From assembly GCA_030248065.1 (NCBI GenBank), contig JASAMV010004335.1:47946-111945 (forward strand): a stretch of 64,000 bases of DNA. Direction: 5' to 3'. Below are positions 37,631 to 49,813 of this stretch, piece after piece. The notes under the pieces were generated by a model. It saw nothing but the letters and a program-made list of their open reading frames with translations. It made no database searches and was not told the DNA's origin. A program made the translations under genes and the position numbers. The stretch comes from Rhynchonema sp. JSB1_4 (lineage: Eukaryota > Nematoda > Chromadorea > Monhysterida > Xyalidae). Numbering within the stretch: the first letter of the stretch is position 1; every line of letters begins with the position of its first letter.

Positions 37631-40600
37631 CTAGACCCTCTGTTGTTCCTCGTGCTGCGCGACTCGTTGCAGTTGCAAGATGAGTCGCTTAAAGTCCGGG
37701 TCACTGATTGTCGACAGTCGTCGCATGAGCCAATCAGCGATGAGCTCCTTCCCTCCTCCGTCCTCCTCCACGCCATCCTCTTTGCCATCCTCCACCTCAT
37801 CATCGATCATCACCATTCCGCCATTGTGCTGTGCGCATTCAGTGTTCTTCACGATCACCGACGGTGGTGCCTCGATGAGACGGACGGGGGTGTACTCCTT
37901 GCAGTTATGCACCTCGCCCGTGTACCACGCTTTGAGCACATTGTAACCCAGAATGACCACTTCGAGCGTCGTCACAACACTGATGCCTGCAACGCAACGC
38001 AACTCTGTCGGGATTTACATCAGAAAACTGAGTGTTTATGCTCATGAGCACCCTCTGAGAAGGCAGAGTTCATGGTGGCTACGGACAAAGCACCAAGTGG
38101 AGAAAAAGACCGGGGGACCAGGCAGTGGGTACTGAAGGCAGCTACATATCTTTGTTATAAATATGAAAAATGCCCGCGTCAGAAGGCAAAACAGTGGAAC
38201 ATGGCTAAACTTCCGATACAAAAGAGTTTGGCACATAAAGATCCCCAACAGAACTTTTTTGCAAACGCGCCCTCCCCGCGATTAGGCTTAGGCTTAGGTT
38301 TGAGATTGTGTGTTTGGTTTGGGCTCAGGCTTAGGCCTACATTGCCCTCATCAAATGTATAAGTGGCTGCTGTCTTTGAGGAACCCTCAGTTTTGGTCCC
38401 CGCTGTTTTGCCCGGGACACACGCACACGCGCGCGCATGCGCTTTGCGGATCAGGCAATGCGTTTCAGGACGTTCTCGCAAAAGCACTGTCAGCATATCT
38501 CATTCATAAAGCGCCGCAATTGCACTTATTCGCCAGGTTCGATGACAGCACTCAAAATAGTGGAGTTCGCTTTATTGTACGCACCAGGGTGCAGGGCGTA
38601 GAATATCCGTACAATCAAACAAAGTGCGTCTCATGATCTTTCAAGCAATCAAATCAATAGACTCACCCAACCACAATCCCATTGTGCCACCGAGATCGGC
38701 CAAAACGTTGACGAACTGAAAGCATTGCGTCAAGTCTTCGCACTTTTATGTTGCATTTTGAAACATCAGCCGGCAAGTCACCTACCGTGTACGTTTTAGT
38801 CTCTTCCAGTACCTCATAGTTCAACTGTTGATAGAACACTTGTACGAGTGCGGCGTTTTTCCTGATAAACAAAATTATAGTGATTATGATCTTGGTCACA
38901 AACGAACTAACGACGGCGTGGTGCACCGCCAGTTTGTACATACATGCTCTTAAATCCAGACTGGTCAGCAGAACAAAACGCGTTGAAGAATAGAACGCCT
39001 CGGTCTGTCTGGCGAAAGCAGGGCGACAGAGACCATTATTACTCTGCACGCAGTACATGATTCAACGGATGGTCAACGACTTATTACGCACTTTAGGGCC
39101 GAACCACAAAAACGAACCGGTACGATTCGAGACACAGTTGGTCGTCCTGTTTACAATCACCAACTTTGGCAGCACCCGACGGCCAGGACGCTGTGGAGAA
39201 CGAGGTGCTGTACGTGACCTCGCTGCGAAAAGGAATTGATGATGTTTCAATGTTCGACATAATTATGGAATACAGTTAACGATTGTTTGGGGGAAATAGT
39301 TTGCTTGTTTTTTTTGGAGAGGCAGGCTTCAATTCTTGAACAAAAGGTTAATTCATGGTACATAATGAAACATCTATACCTGCACGGCTGTAGACAGCGA
39401 CAGTTCTTGAATTCCTTCACCAGTGACTTGATTTCGGTCTCCAGGCATTGCCCTGCAAATTCAGGCAACGGTCACGTGATGTTTCGCAACCGCTTGTTGT
39501 GAGACAACAGCGGGATAAATACATACAGTAGGTGCACCACCCACTTGCAACCGGATCCTCTGGCGAGCATGTACTGGCGTTATTAGGTGCCGGATACCGG
39601 GGATCTCCACAGCCACATCTCGCAACCAATTGCTGCTGGAAACAACTGCGGTAGCAACCCTCGATCGAATAATCGTAACCCGAGAATATGTAGTTGTCAG
39701 GGATACCGTTGTCGCGTTGGTCGTGACACTCACCGTATGGATACGGTAGACGCACGTAGCCACGCTGTGTGATAATGTAGGGTGATGTTTCACAGCATGC
39801 AAGCTAGTCTTATTGCACGGTCATTGGCTGACCATGTATAAGACCATCAGAGCTTTTTCTAGACACGCGCTTTTTCCTTTTCACATTTTGAGTGCACCTA
39901 AGGGCATTCTAAACTTTGTTCGCGATCTTGTTGTTGGAATGAATGTTCTGTTGATTTATATTACCATCAAATCTTGCCCGTTCGGCATACAAATTCGGAT
40001 TATGCAAAATTGGTGTGAGTTTCCTAACCCCCAAAGACTCGATCGATTGAGTGATTGACACACCTTTGGTGCCTTGGGTCAATCTTGAAATTTTCACATG
40101 TTTGCTTGCTAAAATTGCTTGTTAAAAAGGACCGCCTCACCTTGGTGCTTTGGGTCAATCTTGAAATTCTCACATGTTTGCTTGCTAAAATTGCTTGTTA
40201 AAAAGGACCGCCTCAACGTTTCAAAACCGTGGATATCAATTCTTAACCAGTGCAACAGCAAGGCTGATACAGTTAATTACTATGGTCAACCACATGTTGC
40301 GTCAACCACTCCAGAATTACCCTGGTGATTCCGAGTGAGGTCAACGATCCGAGTGGCACACTCGAGCCGTACGCATCCGGGAAGGGCATGTCGTTCTTGC
40401 CATGCACGGCCACTTGGATGCCGGCTGCATCGCTCGTTGGGAGGTAGTCGGATACGTTCACGTAGACCAACACGCGCAGACCTGTGGGCAACAATGAGAT
40501 CGATAAGAGATACTAGCCCGCGCTTGTTTTTCGAAGCAACGCATGTTGGGGAAAGCTAGTCGTCCAGTTGCCTGAGAGAAAGAAAACGCAAATTATCGAT

Positions 40601-43600
40601 TTTGCGATGAAGTGCACGGACTGAGTCAGGGTTTGGCCTGAGCCTAAGCCTAAGCCTGTAATAGTAAGTATTAGTAAGCCTAAGCCTAAGCCTAAGACCA
40701 AGCCTAAGCCTGAGGAAAAAGGAAGTCAATTTTTAAAATAGACTAGCTTATCCCAAAATGCGCCATCATCTCATGCATTAGTCACACTGACGATGACCTG
40801 ATGCACCACGTCCGTCCACGAAACCGGAAACCGGAAAGACTCGAACCTCCGACCTCTCAGCCACCAGGCCTGGACAGCCAGTTGCTCTACCAACTGAGCT
40901 ACGGGAACGCGGTCTGGCTGCGGCTCAAAGTTGCATTTACACCCATGCAACCGTGAAGCCACACTGTAAACTCTTCTATTTTACAGCCAAGAGAAAATAA
41001 TAGCATCGAAAGTGGACATAATAATAATAGCATCGAAAATAATAGCATAGCATAATAGCGTGTGCGTGTGGGTGCGTTTTTGGTTTTCTGATTCCATTTT
41101 CCGCTCCCCCAAACTTGGGCTTTGTTGAGTGCCTACATACAGTACCGGGTGCAATTCTAGGCTGAAAGTTGAAGTCGCGTGCACGCGCGTGCGAAACAGT
41201 GCAAAGTATAGGCAAAAGTCGAAGTAACTTCGTGTGCATGCGCGTGCACGCGAAGTTTTGCGCGTGCACTGGCGTGCGCTCCCTATGTTTAGCACTAGGA
41301 AGTCGCGTGCACGCGACTTCAACTTTCAGCCTAGAATTGCACCCGGAACTGTATTGACAAACTTTCGACTGTTTCAAAATTTCGCAACGTGCGTGAAAGC
41401 GTAACCCCAAAAAAACGATATGCACAGTCGCTCTTCAGTTTTTGACCTTTTGGTGACGTGGGTTGCAGCCAGATGACCAAAACGGTAGCGATGTAACAAA
41501 CCAGTTTCTCACCGATTATGAGTGAATAACATACAATGTGATTCAGCAAGCAGGTCACGAAATTTTATTATTTGTTATTATTTTGTTACGCGCAGCCGAC
41601 GATCAGGAAAGAAGACACCAAACACAAAAAAAAAACCCCCAACCCCCACAAACCCCACAAAAAAACAAAAAAAAAACCCAAAAACACCCACCACACCCCC
41701 ACCAAACCCACCCCCCACCACCCACCCGAAAGAACCCCCCCCCCACACACACAAACCGACCCGGCTAGGGTTACGTGATCAGATGTCGCTACAGAAATGG
41801 GTTTTTAATTTCAGCGTCAGCTTAGATTTTGTTAACAGAAAGCACACGTTAAACCTATTGTGTGTAATCGTGCCGAAAACACCACCTCAAACACTATACG
41901 TAGCGCGGCATACTCACTTCTGATCCGGAGCGAAATGTGACTATTCCGCAACTTTTCGGGCCCGGAAGTTCAGGCCCGACTTTTTCAGGCCCAGTTGTTC
42001 AGGTTCGGCCCAGCATATTTGACCCATTTATGGGCTTAGGCTCCAGCCGGTCCTGAATCGGCCGGGCCGACCTGTGCCACGGGAATGAACCGTCGCACAA
42101 TAAAATGTCACGCATCCCTCGGAATGAAGTGACACCCAAGCGTCTTCCTGTGTCGGCGAGCCGCGAGACTCTTTTCGTCGAAACGCAAACAACCTAATGT
42201 TTCAAGCTCTTCCCCGTTTTTGTTAGGGTTAGATTTAGGCCAATGGGTTTGTTTCAGATTTGGCGAAGACCATAACTACATACTTTGGAATAAGGGCCGT
42301 TTCTGGAGTTGATTTACTCCGTTGGTATTTAGGATAGTTACATCGTGGGATACATCGCCCTGTTGGTTTGGCACACTTCGGCATAGTCCAGCAACAGACA
42401 GGGGACGTTCTGAGATGAGATACTTCGGTTCGTCGTGGTATCGTCAAGATAATAAAAACACATTGTGCCATACGAGAACGGTCAAATATTCTTCTGTTTC
42501 GAGCATTTGTCATTTCATTTGAGGAATAATGGTGCACAATACAGCTTGCCACAAGTCAATTCAAATTGAGGACCCCCGCAAAATCATTGGGTGAATAGAA
42601 TCTGATACAATTCGCCTTCGAATGAACATCACAATACTAGCAGATTGGCTCAAAGGAAACAAAGCTGTCTCGGAACGATTTCCAGCCGCGTAAATTTATA
42701 AACGTTCATAATGTTGGTACGATACCTTCTGGACTAATTGTGGAGTAGTTAACGGTGTTCATTGACACTCCTGGCGAAACCAGTGATGAGCATCGGGACA
42801 GAACCCGACACGACCTGACTCCAGTTAATTTTGTTCGGCTATGTTCGAATTTGGGCTGAGAAATTCTTTTGCACTTCGGATTGGGCCAATGGCCATCAGT
42901 GGGTGAAACACATGCTTTTTGCACACGGTCAATGACAAAACAATCACTTTTGGAATATGACTGGAATACAGTACTTTGGAACCGAAAACATGAAAACTGC
43001 GCGTCAATCACCAAGCAAACCTACATTACTTCAGCCAGGTGTACATGTAAACGATGTGCGTCAACCACTCCACAATAAGCCTCAGAGTGGTACATAGCAG
43101 TGATCGGTTGTGTGTGCGTGCGTGAAACGTCAGCGTCGTCTCTTCATGAACGGATCGACGTCAAGCAACGCCAAATTCATGCTCCTCCGCATGCCGGACA
43201 TGCCACGACGCCAGCGCACCAGCGGCGGGCCGAGCGACCCGTCATACATTCGGCGCGTGACCCGTTTGCCAATTACACCCTCAAGACTGTCGGGATCGAA
43301 GAACAACATCGGACGGCCGTGCAGAGCGAGAGTGGCCGGGGTGACCAATAGCAGTAGCAGGACGAGCGGGCAATTCATTGTATTTATATTTATTAAATGA
43401 ACATGGGTTTGGAGTGACGGAATTGTATTTGTATTTTGTTTGGTCAGACAGAACGTTGGCCGCCTTCTGCAAACAGCAAATCAATTTGTGTGCTATTTGT
43501 GGGCACGTGCAAACGCATAACGCATATTACGTGCACAATGAGCAAATCCATTTGGCAATCTTGTTTCTTACAATTTTTTTTTTAAATTGTTTAATTTTAT

Positions 43601-46600
43601 TCACTATATAGAATATTCACTATGTACAGCACGCTGCATAAAAGCGTCAAACCGTAAATTGGTCACTATGAACGTCGCAGCGGGTACGGTACTGTTGGGG
43701 AACGATGAACAAAATTGGCTACAATGGTGATTTCATACCGGTTTGCGGCTTGTTTAGCATCGTTTTGAGTCTGAAACATGCGGTTGTGAAAAACAGTAAC
43801 AGTAAGTTTTGGGTTGATATTTGGTTAATTTTGACCCTCTAACAAATTTGTTCACTTTGTAGAGGGCACTTTCGGCGGTTAGGACCCTATTCAGAAGAGA
43901 AAGTACATACATATTTACTATACACCAGAATTATTCACTGTGGAGGTTTAGAACACGTAGAAATTCGGGGACTGACGATTATAGTTCACTATGCAGAGGG
44001 AATAACCAGAGGTTCACTATGTGAAGGTTTGACTGCATACGGAATCACATACAAACGTCAACGACGCCTTTTCGAGAGGTCATGCACCGCATAAATGAGC
44101 TCACCGGCTAAATTTAATCAAAATACGCCTGGGAATGCGTGCAATGTTCAAAAGTGAAGTGGACTCAAAAATTATGCTCGCCAACAGGATACAGGATACC
44201 TAGGTATGCAGGGTAGGTGTACATCTCTACTGGAACCGTCATGCACAAGTGCGCGCGCTTGTTGTCCTTGACGAACCAGCATTCCATCGTTTCCAGTTCC
44301 GCTATCCCTTGAAGCGATCAGAAAAATTGTGACTAGCGTTAGGTAATGTAGTACATACAGATCTACGAGTAAGTTTGGGGGTAGGGGCCAGCGAAAACCG
44401 AGTGCCCCGGCTTGGCACGCGGGTGGTGCGGGTGACCTTTGTATAACACACAGGCATATGCGCCCCGCACCCACTCCCCCATCTGCTGCATCATTGTGAA
44501 CGACAAGTACAAGAGGTTATCCGTTCCTCCCCGATCGAGTCACTATAAAGAAATGAAATTGTACCGTGTATACACCTAACCGAGCCGCAAATATACACGC
44601 AGATACATACATAGCCCCGCAAAGTGGTCATGGACAATCTTCTGGTAGGAACTGTATGGGTGAGTCTGCGGCACGCGATTGGTAATGGAAACGCAAAAAT
44701 GACAGTGCGCATCGGCCGTTTTTGATGCGTCAATTTTAGTAGCGTTTGGCTTGTATTAGGTCCGAGAGCTTGTTTTACAAGTGTGTGGTGTGCGGCGTTT
44801 TTTCGTCGGTTTGCGAGTGGTCTTTCTGCCTACATTTATTTGAATTGTCTTGGTTTACGGCAGTTCTTTTGCGTGTCCAGCTTTGAAATTTGAACACGTC
44901 GTCAAGCACTTGTGACACAATGTTTATATCACGCAATAAACACAACCCCTCGAAGAAAAATTTTTAAGAGCAAACATTTCGCAGCCGGAGCCCTCCCCCA
45001 CAAACACGAACCATGCCCGGGCCCGGCCCTTGTCGTCAGTCGAGTCTCAGACCGGTTCCAATTGAACGTGTAACAGTTGCCGAACTCAGCGTCGGCGTGC
45101 AGTTTGAAGTCGCTGAAACACGCCAGCCCATAAAGTATAGTTCGGTTTTCTTACACGCGCGTGAACAAATGAATATTGCAGGTGTGTATACATAAGTTTG
45201 TGTAGGCATTGTACTAAACGGGCGTGGTTGAACGGACGGTACATAAGTGAAAACATCTGAGATACCGATTGAGGTTATTTGTATTTGCAACAGAGAAATC
45301 ATGCCCATTCTGAACACCAGTATTGGCACTGGCACTGTGTCACAGCGGGGCTAAAACCAGCGATTTTTTCAAAAACGGCAGCCACCTAAAGCATGATATC
45401 CCCATAGTGTGGCGTTAACGAACTTCATGGGCTCTTTGGAGTTTCATGCGAAAGTTGTGCATGTTCGCTGACGATGACCTGGTGCACCTGCTGACAAATG
45501 GTCGAAGCCGCGGCAACCAAAAAAAATTCTGTTACTCAAATTACATATATTGCAGATTGCTTGGTTATTCACACATAATAAACACACAATTTTTAATTCT
45601 CGTTTTGCACGAAAAACGTTTCCAGGCACCTGAAATAAAATTAATTAAAAAGCGCGCCAACTTGTGGATGCTGCATTGATCGCCCGAATATGAGCATTTG
45701 AGTATCATTTCCTCTTTCTGATATCCGAGTTGCACCCGATCCTCCAAAGGCAGCGCCGCAGTCGCGAACACCAAGTTCTCCTTGCCTTTGGTCGTGATCG
45801 CCAGCGAATCAGTCATTTCCTGTGAGCAACAGTGGCGGCTGGCGGGTCCATCCAGCTTTTGGCAAAGGGAGGGGCCAAATCCAAAACGTCATTTTAACTG
45901 GTGCTTGTTCCATTTTTGAAGAGTCATTTTTATTCAGTGTTTGTTTAGAATTTCGGAAAGACAAATTCCATCAAAAATGCGTGTATCTGAGGCGCGAAGC
46001 GCGCGATTTTTGGATTTCTGAAGTGCATCAGAGCGAAAATCCTGTGGTTCAGGAATCCTTTTTCCTTCTTATTCTGAACGGTGGCCCCCTAGGCGCCAAA
46101 TAGACCAAAGGCGAAGGCCGTGGTCCCTGGGCCAACCCTGGATTCGCTCTTAGTGAGCAATGTCAGGTCGTATTCACAAAACGAGTTTTATAGTGGCGTG
46201 CGCTTTGTAGACTTGTTGGTCGGATCTGATCGTTACGCAGGCGGATCAATATACGTATCCATTATGTCATGTCATGACGTTTTGGAACAAAGACATTTGC
46301 TGAAGATTCTGACTTGCACGCGCGCGTGTGTACAAATTGTTGGTCGCTATGGTCTGTGAACAATTTTTACGCTGGTCGAAATCGGTGTAGTGTCTGGTGT
46401 CATGCAACTATATATAACAGCAGTCAGCAAAGCTTCGTGCTTGTAAAAACAATAAACACTGAACATTTTTGCGCTAATGCAGTCAGGCGCAAACTTGTTT
46501 CGATCACTGTTGAAAACACAACGAAATAAAAAAAACGACAGAACCAACCGAAAATCCCATAGCTTTGTTAACAGCGGCAGCAACAGTTGTGGTGGTTGTC

Positions 46601-49600
46601 GTTGGACCAGGCGTGGTTACGGCACCTGTGAATTCGAATTACAGATTTCGATAAAATGATGGTCAAACGAATTTACACGGTTGCCGTCATTTCTCTAGAA
46701 GCCCAGCGCTTCGATTTTTTCCGATATTGAACCCTTTGAGGAGCTGTTAGAAGAGGTTTCGCTTTGGTAGGAGGGGGCTTCCAATTTTTTAAGGTGCATT
46801 TGAGAAAACATCAGCGCAGCGAGGGTGATTGCACAGCAGACGCTAACAAATAATATGCGTCAATCCTTCTGCAGGGTGATACAAGTCAACCGTTCTACAG
46901 TTAGCCGTAAATTCAAGCCATCATGGGAGACGAACCAGTGAGCATTTGTTCAACAGTGTTCACCGTTTTGTCTCCCTGCACACAAACGTTGAATTCGCTG
47001 TTGCAATAGCATCGGGCCTGATCGGCCCCAATCTGCTCATCATCACCGTCGGCCGATTCCACAACCGTGTCCGGCATTGAACAGTAACCCTGCGACGTGC
47101 ATTCATTCTGGTCGCAAACGGTTTTCGTCCACGATTCAACTGAAACATCAGAGCCTCGTCGTGAGAAAATTGATTTGACAGCGCTTCGTCCTCAACTGCC
47201 TGATAGCGTAGCGTAGGATGAGCACACCTGAACAGCAGGCTTCTGTCCTGCCTGACATGAGTTGGTATTGGTCGCACAATATGAGAATCCATCCCCCAGT
47301 ATAGGGATATTTGGTGATTTTTTTCAAATTTCACCAGGTTATGACAAGCACTTCGCATTCTTATCCGTGAGAAGAATGAGAAACGCACGTGTGCAGAGGT
47401 TTCACTAAGAATTCTACTCAACCAAAAATGGTTCGGGGTTGGGTTTGTGTTACTGTAGTTACGTATAGTCCACCCATTAGCTGATGACACTTTTTGTCAG
47501 CTGAAAAGGTTGACAGGTGCCAGTGCTGTTCCGGTTCCGGTTGGCTTATGAAAAAGAAAAGAAAGAGAAATCGGTTTTTTATTTTATTTTTGTGTGCCGT
47601 TTTCTCTGACATTGCCTTGCGGAGGAACAATTTCTATAACGGAACCTGAACCCTCCAGACAAAAGTGCCATGAGCTGATGGATGGACTATACTTGTGTGT
47701 GAAATCGATATACAACACACACACACGGGGATCACTTCCGATAAACAAAGTGCGAAAAGGGAAAAGAAAGAGAAAATAATTGCTTGTCAAAACCTGGTTC
47801 AATATAAAAAAGATAGCCAGAAACTCCTCTTGACAATGCAGGAAAAATAGGGGGATGGATTCTCATGTAGTCATTGTGCGACCCATAGATGTGAAGAGTG
47901 GAGCAGGCACGCTTTGGGTTACTGGCCGTGTCCTCAGAATAACCAAATACAGTATGCCCAAATTACCACAAAGCAAAAAAACCGTCCCCGATCAACGCAC
48001 TGGCATAACAATCCCAAACGCGTTTGAGTCGTGACGCCCAAATGCAATAGCAGTCGGTTTTGAGTCTGTCCTCACTGAGTGGTGTCGCGTCATCAGGACT
48101 GAGCGTCATACACATTCCGGGCTTGCGTTTGCCGCTCACTGCATCGAACATGCACGCGCACGGCGATTGCACTGGTTGATAGGCACGGGGACGGGTACTC
48201 CCTCAAAACAATTGTTGTGGTCAGTTATGCTCTAATTTGGAAGTCGAATCGGATTGAATCGGTCTAATTGTTGATGGTCGCGTGACTTTTTTGCCACAAA
48301 ACCAACGTTCTCGTTGTTAGAAATCATGGCCTATCAGGTGATGTCGAAATGTTCGAAATACAAAACGTCCCGTAATGAACATCGAATCGATCACCCGCAC
48401 TAAGTTTCGTACGGTCACTGTGGGCTAATTATGCGTTGGTATTTATACGGCTGCTCAGGAGAAACAATGAGTCAAGCAAAATCCGAGAACCCACAATCAT
48501 ACTATTGTCTAGCGCGCGCTGCCAGGGAGAATCGCCCGCTAAGGATCGGTCGTTTTGCATGTGTGCTACAACCTAACCCACACCTTTTCAAATTACGCCC
48601 TTCATGGGCAATTGTGGCTTTAACATTATTTCTCTGTGAAACACCGTTTTGGGGTGGGATTCCCATCGACAATGCACGTTTAACCGATTCCGATATAGCG
48701 ACTGCGCTGTGTGATGGCGGTATGAATAATAAATAAATTCCGACATGGCTCTGACTCAGACTAACTTCGAGTTCGTGTTGTTGATGAGGATTGCATTGCG
48801 TTCTCCATCATAGCCAGCTGAAACATCGGGAGACGATCATAAAGGTCCAACTAGAATACAATACTTCGCACTTCGCTTCATGAGAGAACAGAGAACACTT
48901 TCTCACATTGGCCCACTTGCTCTCGAGCGATCAGAAACCAATCCAGAACTTGTTCTTTGTTCTCTCAAGCAACCGAAAAGCCATCAACTTTAACGCAACC
49001 GTCACCGTAAAACCCCCTGCATATATATCGCTTCATCGCACTTACCGAGGAACTAACTCTCTTGAACTTCTTGAAACACATTTTTCTATGTTTTTTAAGT
49101 CGGCAATAAACAAAAAAATTTAACTCGACTCACGGTGCTCTGCGCGCTTTCCACATTTGCCAGGAGGCTCTTTTTGAACGGATTCAGGTTGCAGATCGTG
49201 ACTGCGGGAAAGGGCGCTTGTTCGAAATTCAGCTGAAGGAGCGGCGTAGTGATATGAGGCAAGCGATTTCTTTGTTCAATCTGAGTATTATAGTCAGTGG
49301 TGAGGTGTATTTGGTGGGTTTTAGTGCGAAACTTTCCGAACGAGCCAAGAAAGTGTGAATTGCCGTACTTTACGTCTGCGTCGAAACATTTTTTCAAGGC
49401 AGAAAGAACTATTTCATCAGAATGCTGTCGTGTGACGGCAGAATGATATATCGAAGCACACCGAATCTAGCTGTGGAGCTTGCAGGCATCGCTGAAACAG
49501 CCTAAAATTGCAGCTGGCTGGTACTGTATGTACTGTGCGTGCCTTGTAAACAGACTGGTTGGTCACACAGAACACACCGTGTTCTCACCTTTATATCAAC

Positions 49601-49813
49601 CGCCTTCTCAAACGACAAGAATTTCGCGAACACATTGCCCAATTGAATGGTCATAGCGGTCAGACAGACCACAACGACCACCACCCAGAATCGTCGACTG
49701 ATGGACGTCGGTGCGGATGCGGCGTGTGATATACCGTGAGCGGAGGAAGTGCGCAGTGATTCGTGGGTAATCTCCTTGACGTGTTGGTAGCGACGACGTT
49801 TGGGTGATGTCAT
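37631..49813 (-). CDS. Degenerin/ENaC sodium channel, UNC-105-like, 16 exons
   Basis: Amiloride-type (DEG/ENaC) channel subunit. Coding exons in order: 49813-49589, 49232-49134, 48817-48766, 48201-47983, 47139-46936, 46625-46549, 45819-45662, 45112-45012, 40481-40321, 39764-39545, 39452-39380, 39222-39165, 39008-38944, 38861-38786, 38715-38667, 37986-37631. They sum to 2,193 nt, exactly 730 codons plus stop. Seen: the N-terminal His-Gly gating motif (residues 26-27), TM1 about 43-62, FPAVTICN at 83-90, FGNCYTFN at 355-362, SDYLPTSDAAG, RLPYPYGEC, the Cys-rich ASC domain, WPS, and before TM2 GLWLG-I-S with the GxS selectivity filter (613-615). Ala602 is the degenerin position. Residues about 199-266 hold six Cys spaced like an EGF module. 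The family and its topology are certain. UNC-105 as closest relative is an impression from EMTDS and NDFKL motifs. Confidence 0.93.
38282..38339. repeat. Interstitial TTAGGC telomere-type repeats, copy 1
   Basis: About three tandem TTAGGC units, then degenerate units, in the last channel intron. TTAGGC is the nematode telomere repeat. Confidence 0.6.
40636..40715. repeat. Interstitial TTAGGC telomere-type repeats, copy 2
   Basis: About ten GCCTAA units (the complement), interrupted once, in channel intron 8. Confidence 0.65.
40828..40908 (-). tRNA. tRNA-like sequence, probably pseudogene or SINE head
   Basis: The minus strand carries a good A box (TAGCTCAGTTGGTAGAGC) and a near-consensus B box (GGTTCGAGTC) about 45 nt apart. 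The expected 3' acceptor strand complementary to GTTCCCG is missing and the anticodon stem does not pair, so a working tRNA is unlikely. Confidence 0.4.
41140..41351. mobile_element. Tc1/mariner-type MITE with 40-bp inverted ends
   Basis: TA flanks and ends CAGTACCGGGTGCAATTC / GAATTGCACCCGGAACTG. The arms continue with AAGTCGCGTGCACGCG. 212 bp in channel intron 8. Confidence 0.65.
41615..41765. repeat. A/C-rich low-complexity tract
   Basis: Runs of 4-8 C separated by A runs over about 150 bp. The minus strand has G-quadruplex potential. It could also be a low-quality stretch of assembly. Confidence 0.6.
43130..43378 (-). CDS. Small secreted peptide precursor nested in channel intron
   Basis: An uninterrupted 82-codon frame starts with a textbook signal peptide (charged-free Met-Asn start, LVLLLLLV core, small residues before the likely cleavage near ALA). 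The rest has several basic cleavage sites: GKR, RR, RWRR, RR and a final KRRR before TGA. Gly before Lys-Arg suggests an amidated product. This is the architecture of a neuropeptide or antimicrobial-type prepropeptide. I do not recognise the mature peptides. It lies on the same strand as the channel, inside its 4.5-kb eighth intron, whose flanking exons (45012 and 40481) splice in phase without it, so it is a separate nested gene. Codon choice is GC-rich, like the neighbouring real exons. Additional 5' exons cannot be excluded. Confidence 0.6.
   Translation of the reverse strand: MNCPLVLLLLLVTPATLALHGRPMLFFDPDSLEGVIGKRVTRRMYDGSLGPPLVRWRRGMSGMRRSMNLALLDVDPFMKRRR
43600..44036. repeat. Possible Tc1/mariner-type remnant (TTCACTAT repeats)
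   Basis: TTCACTATATA / TTCACTATGT blocks and a terminal TTTGACTGCAT resemble the element at 26658-26808. No clean ends. Confidence 0.3.
44200..44307 (-). CDS. Possible orphan exon in channel intron 8
   Basis: A 108-nt open stretch lies between an AAG acceptor and a GTATCC donor. It has coding-like composition and two Cys 15 residues apart. The channel splices in phase without it. It could be an exon of the nested peptide gene or of another gene, or chance. No family recognised. Confidence 0.22.
45830..46152. mobile_element. Possible hAT-type MITE in channel intron 6
   Basis: The 8-bp direct repeat GTGAGCAA (45822-45829, 46153-46160) bounds a segment starting CAGTGGCGGC. It contains a GCGCGCGATTTTT block like the TACAGTAGGTA family. 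Its right end does not mirror the left. Confidence 0.35.
47268..47888. repeat. Palindromic element in channel intron 4
   Basis: Inverted arms start at GTCGCACAATATGAGAATCC and end at GGATTCTCATGTAGTCATTG. Inner paired blocks lie around 47465 and 47690. Less regular than the palindromes in TMEM131. Confidence 0.55.

Noticed and set aside
40828..40908. Functional tRNA gene
   Set aside because: A and B boxes are present but the acceptor and anticodon stems do not pair.
48431..48736. 101-codon plus-strand frame opposite the channel
   Set aside because: It lies antisense in a channel intron, with no known similarity.
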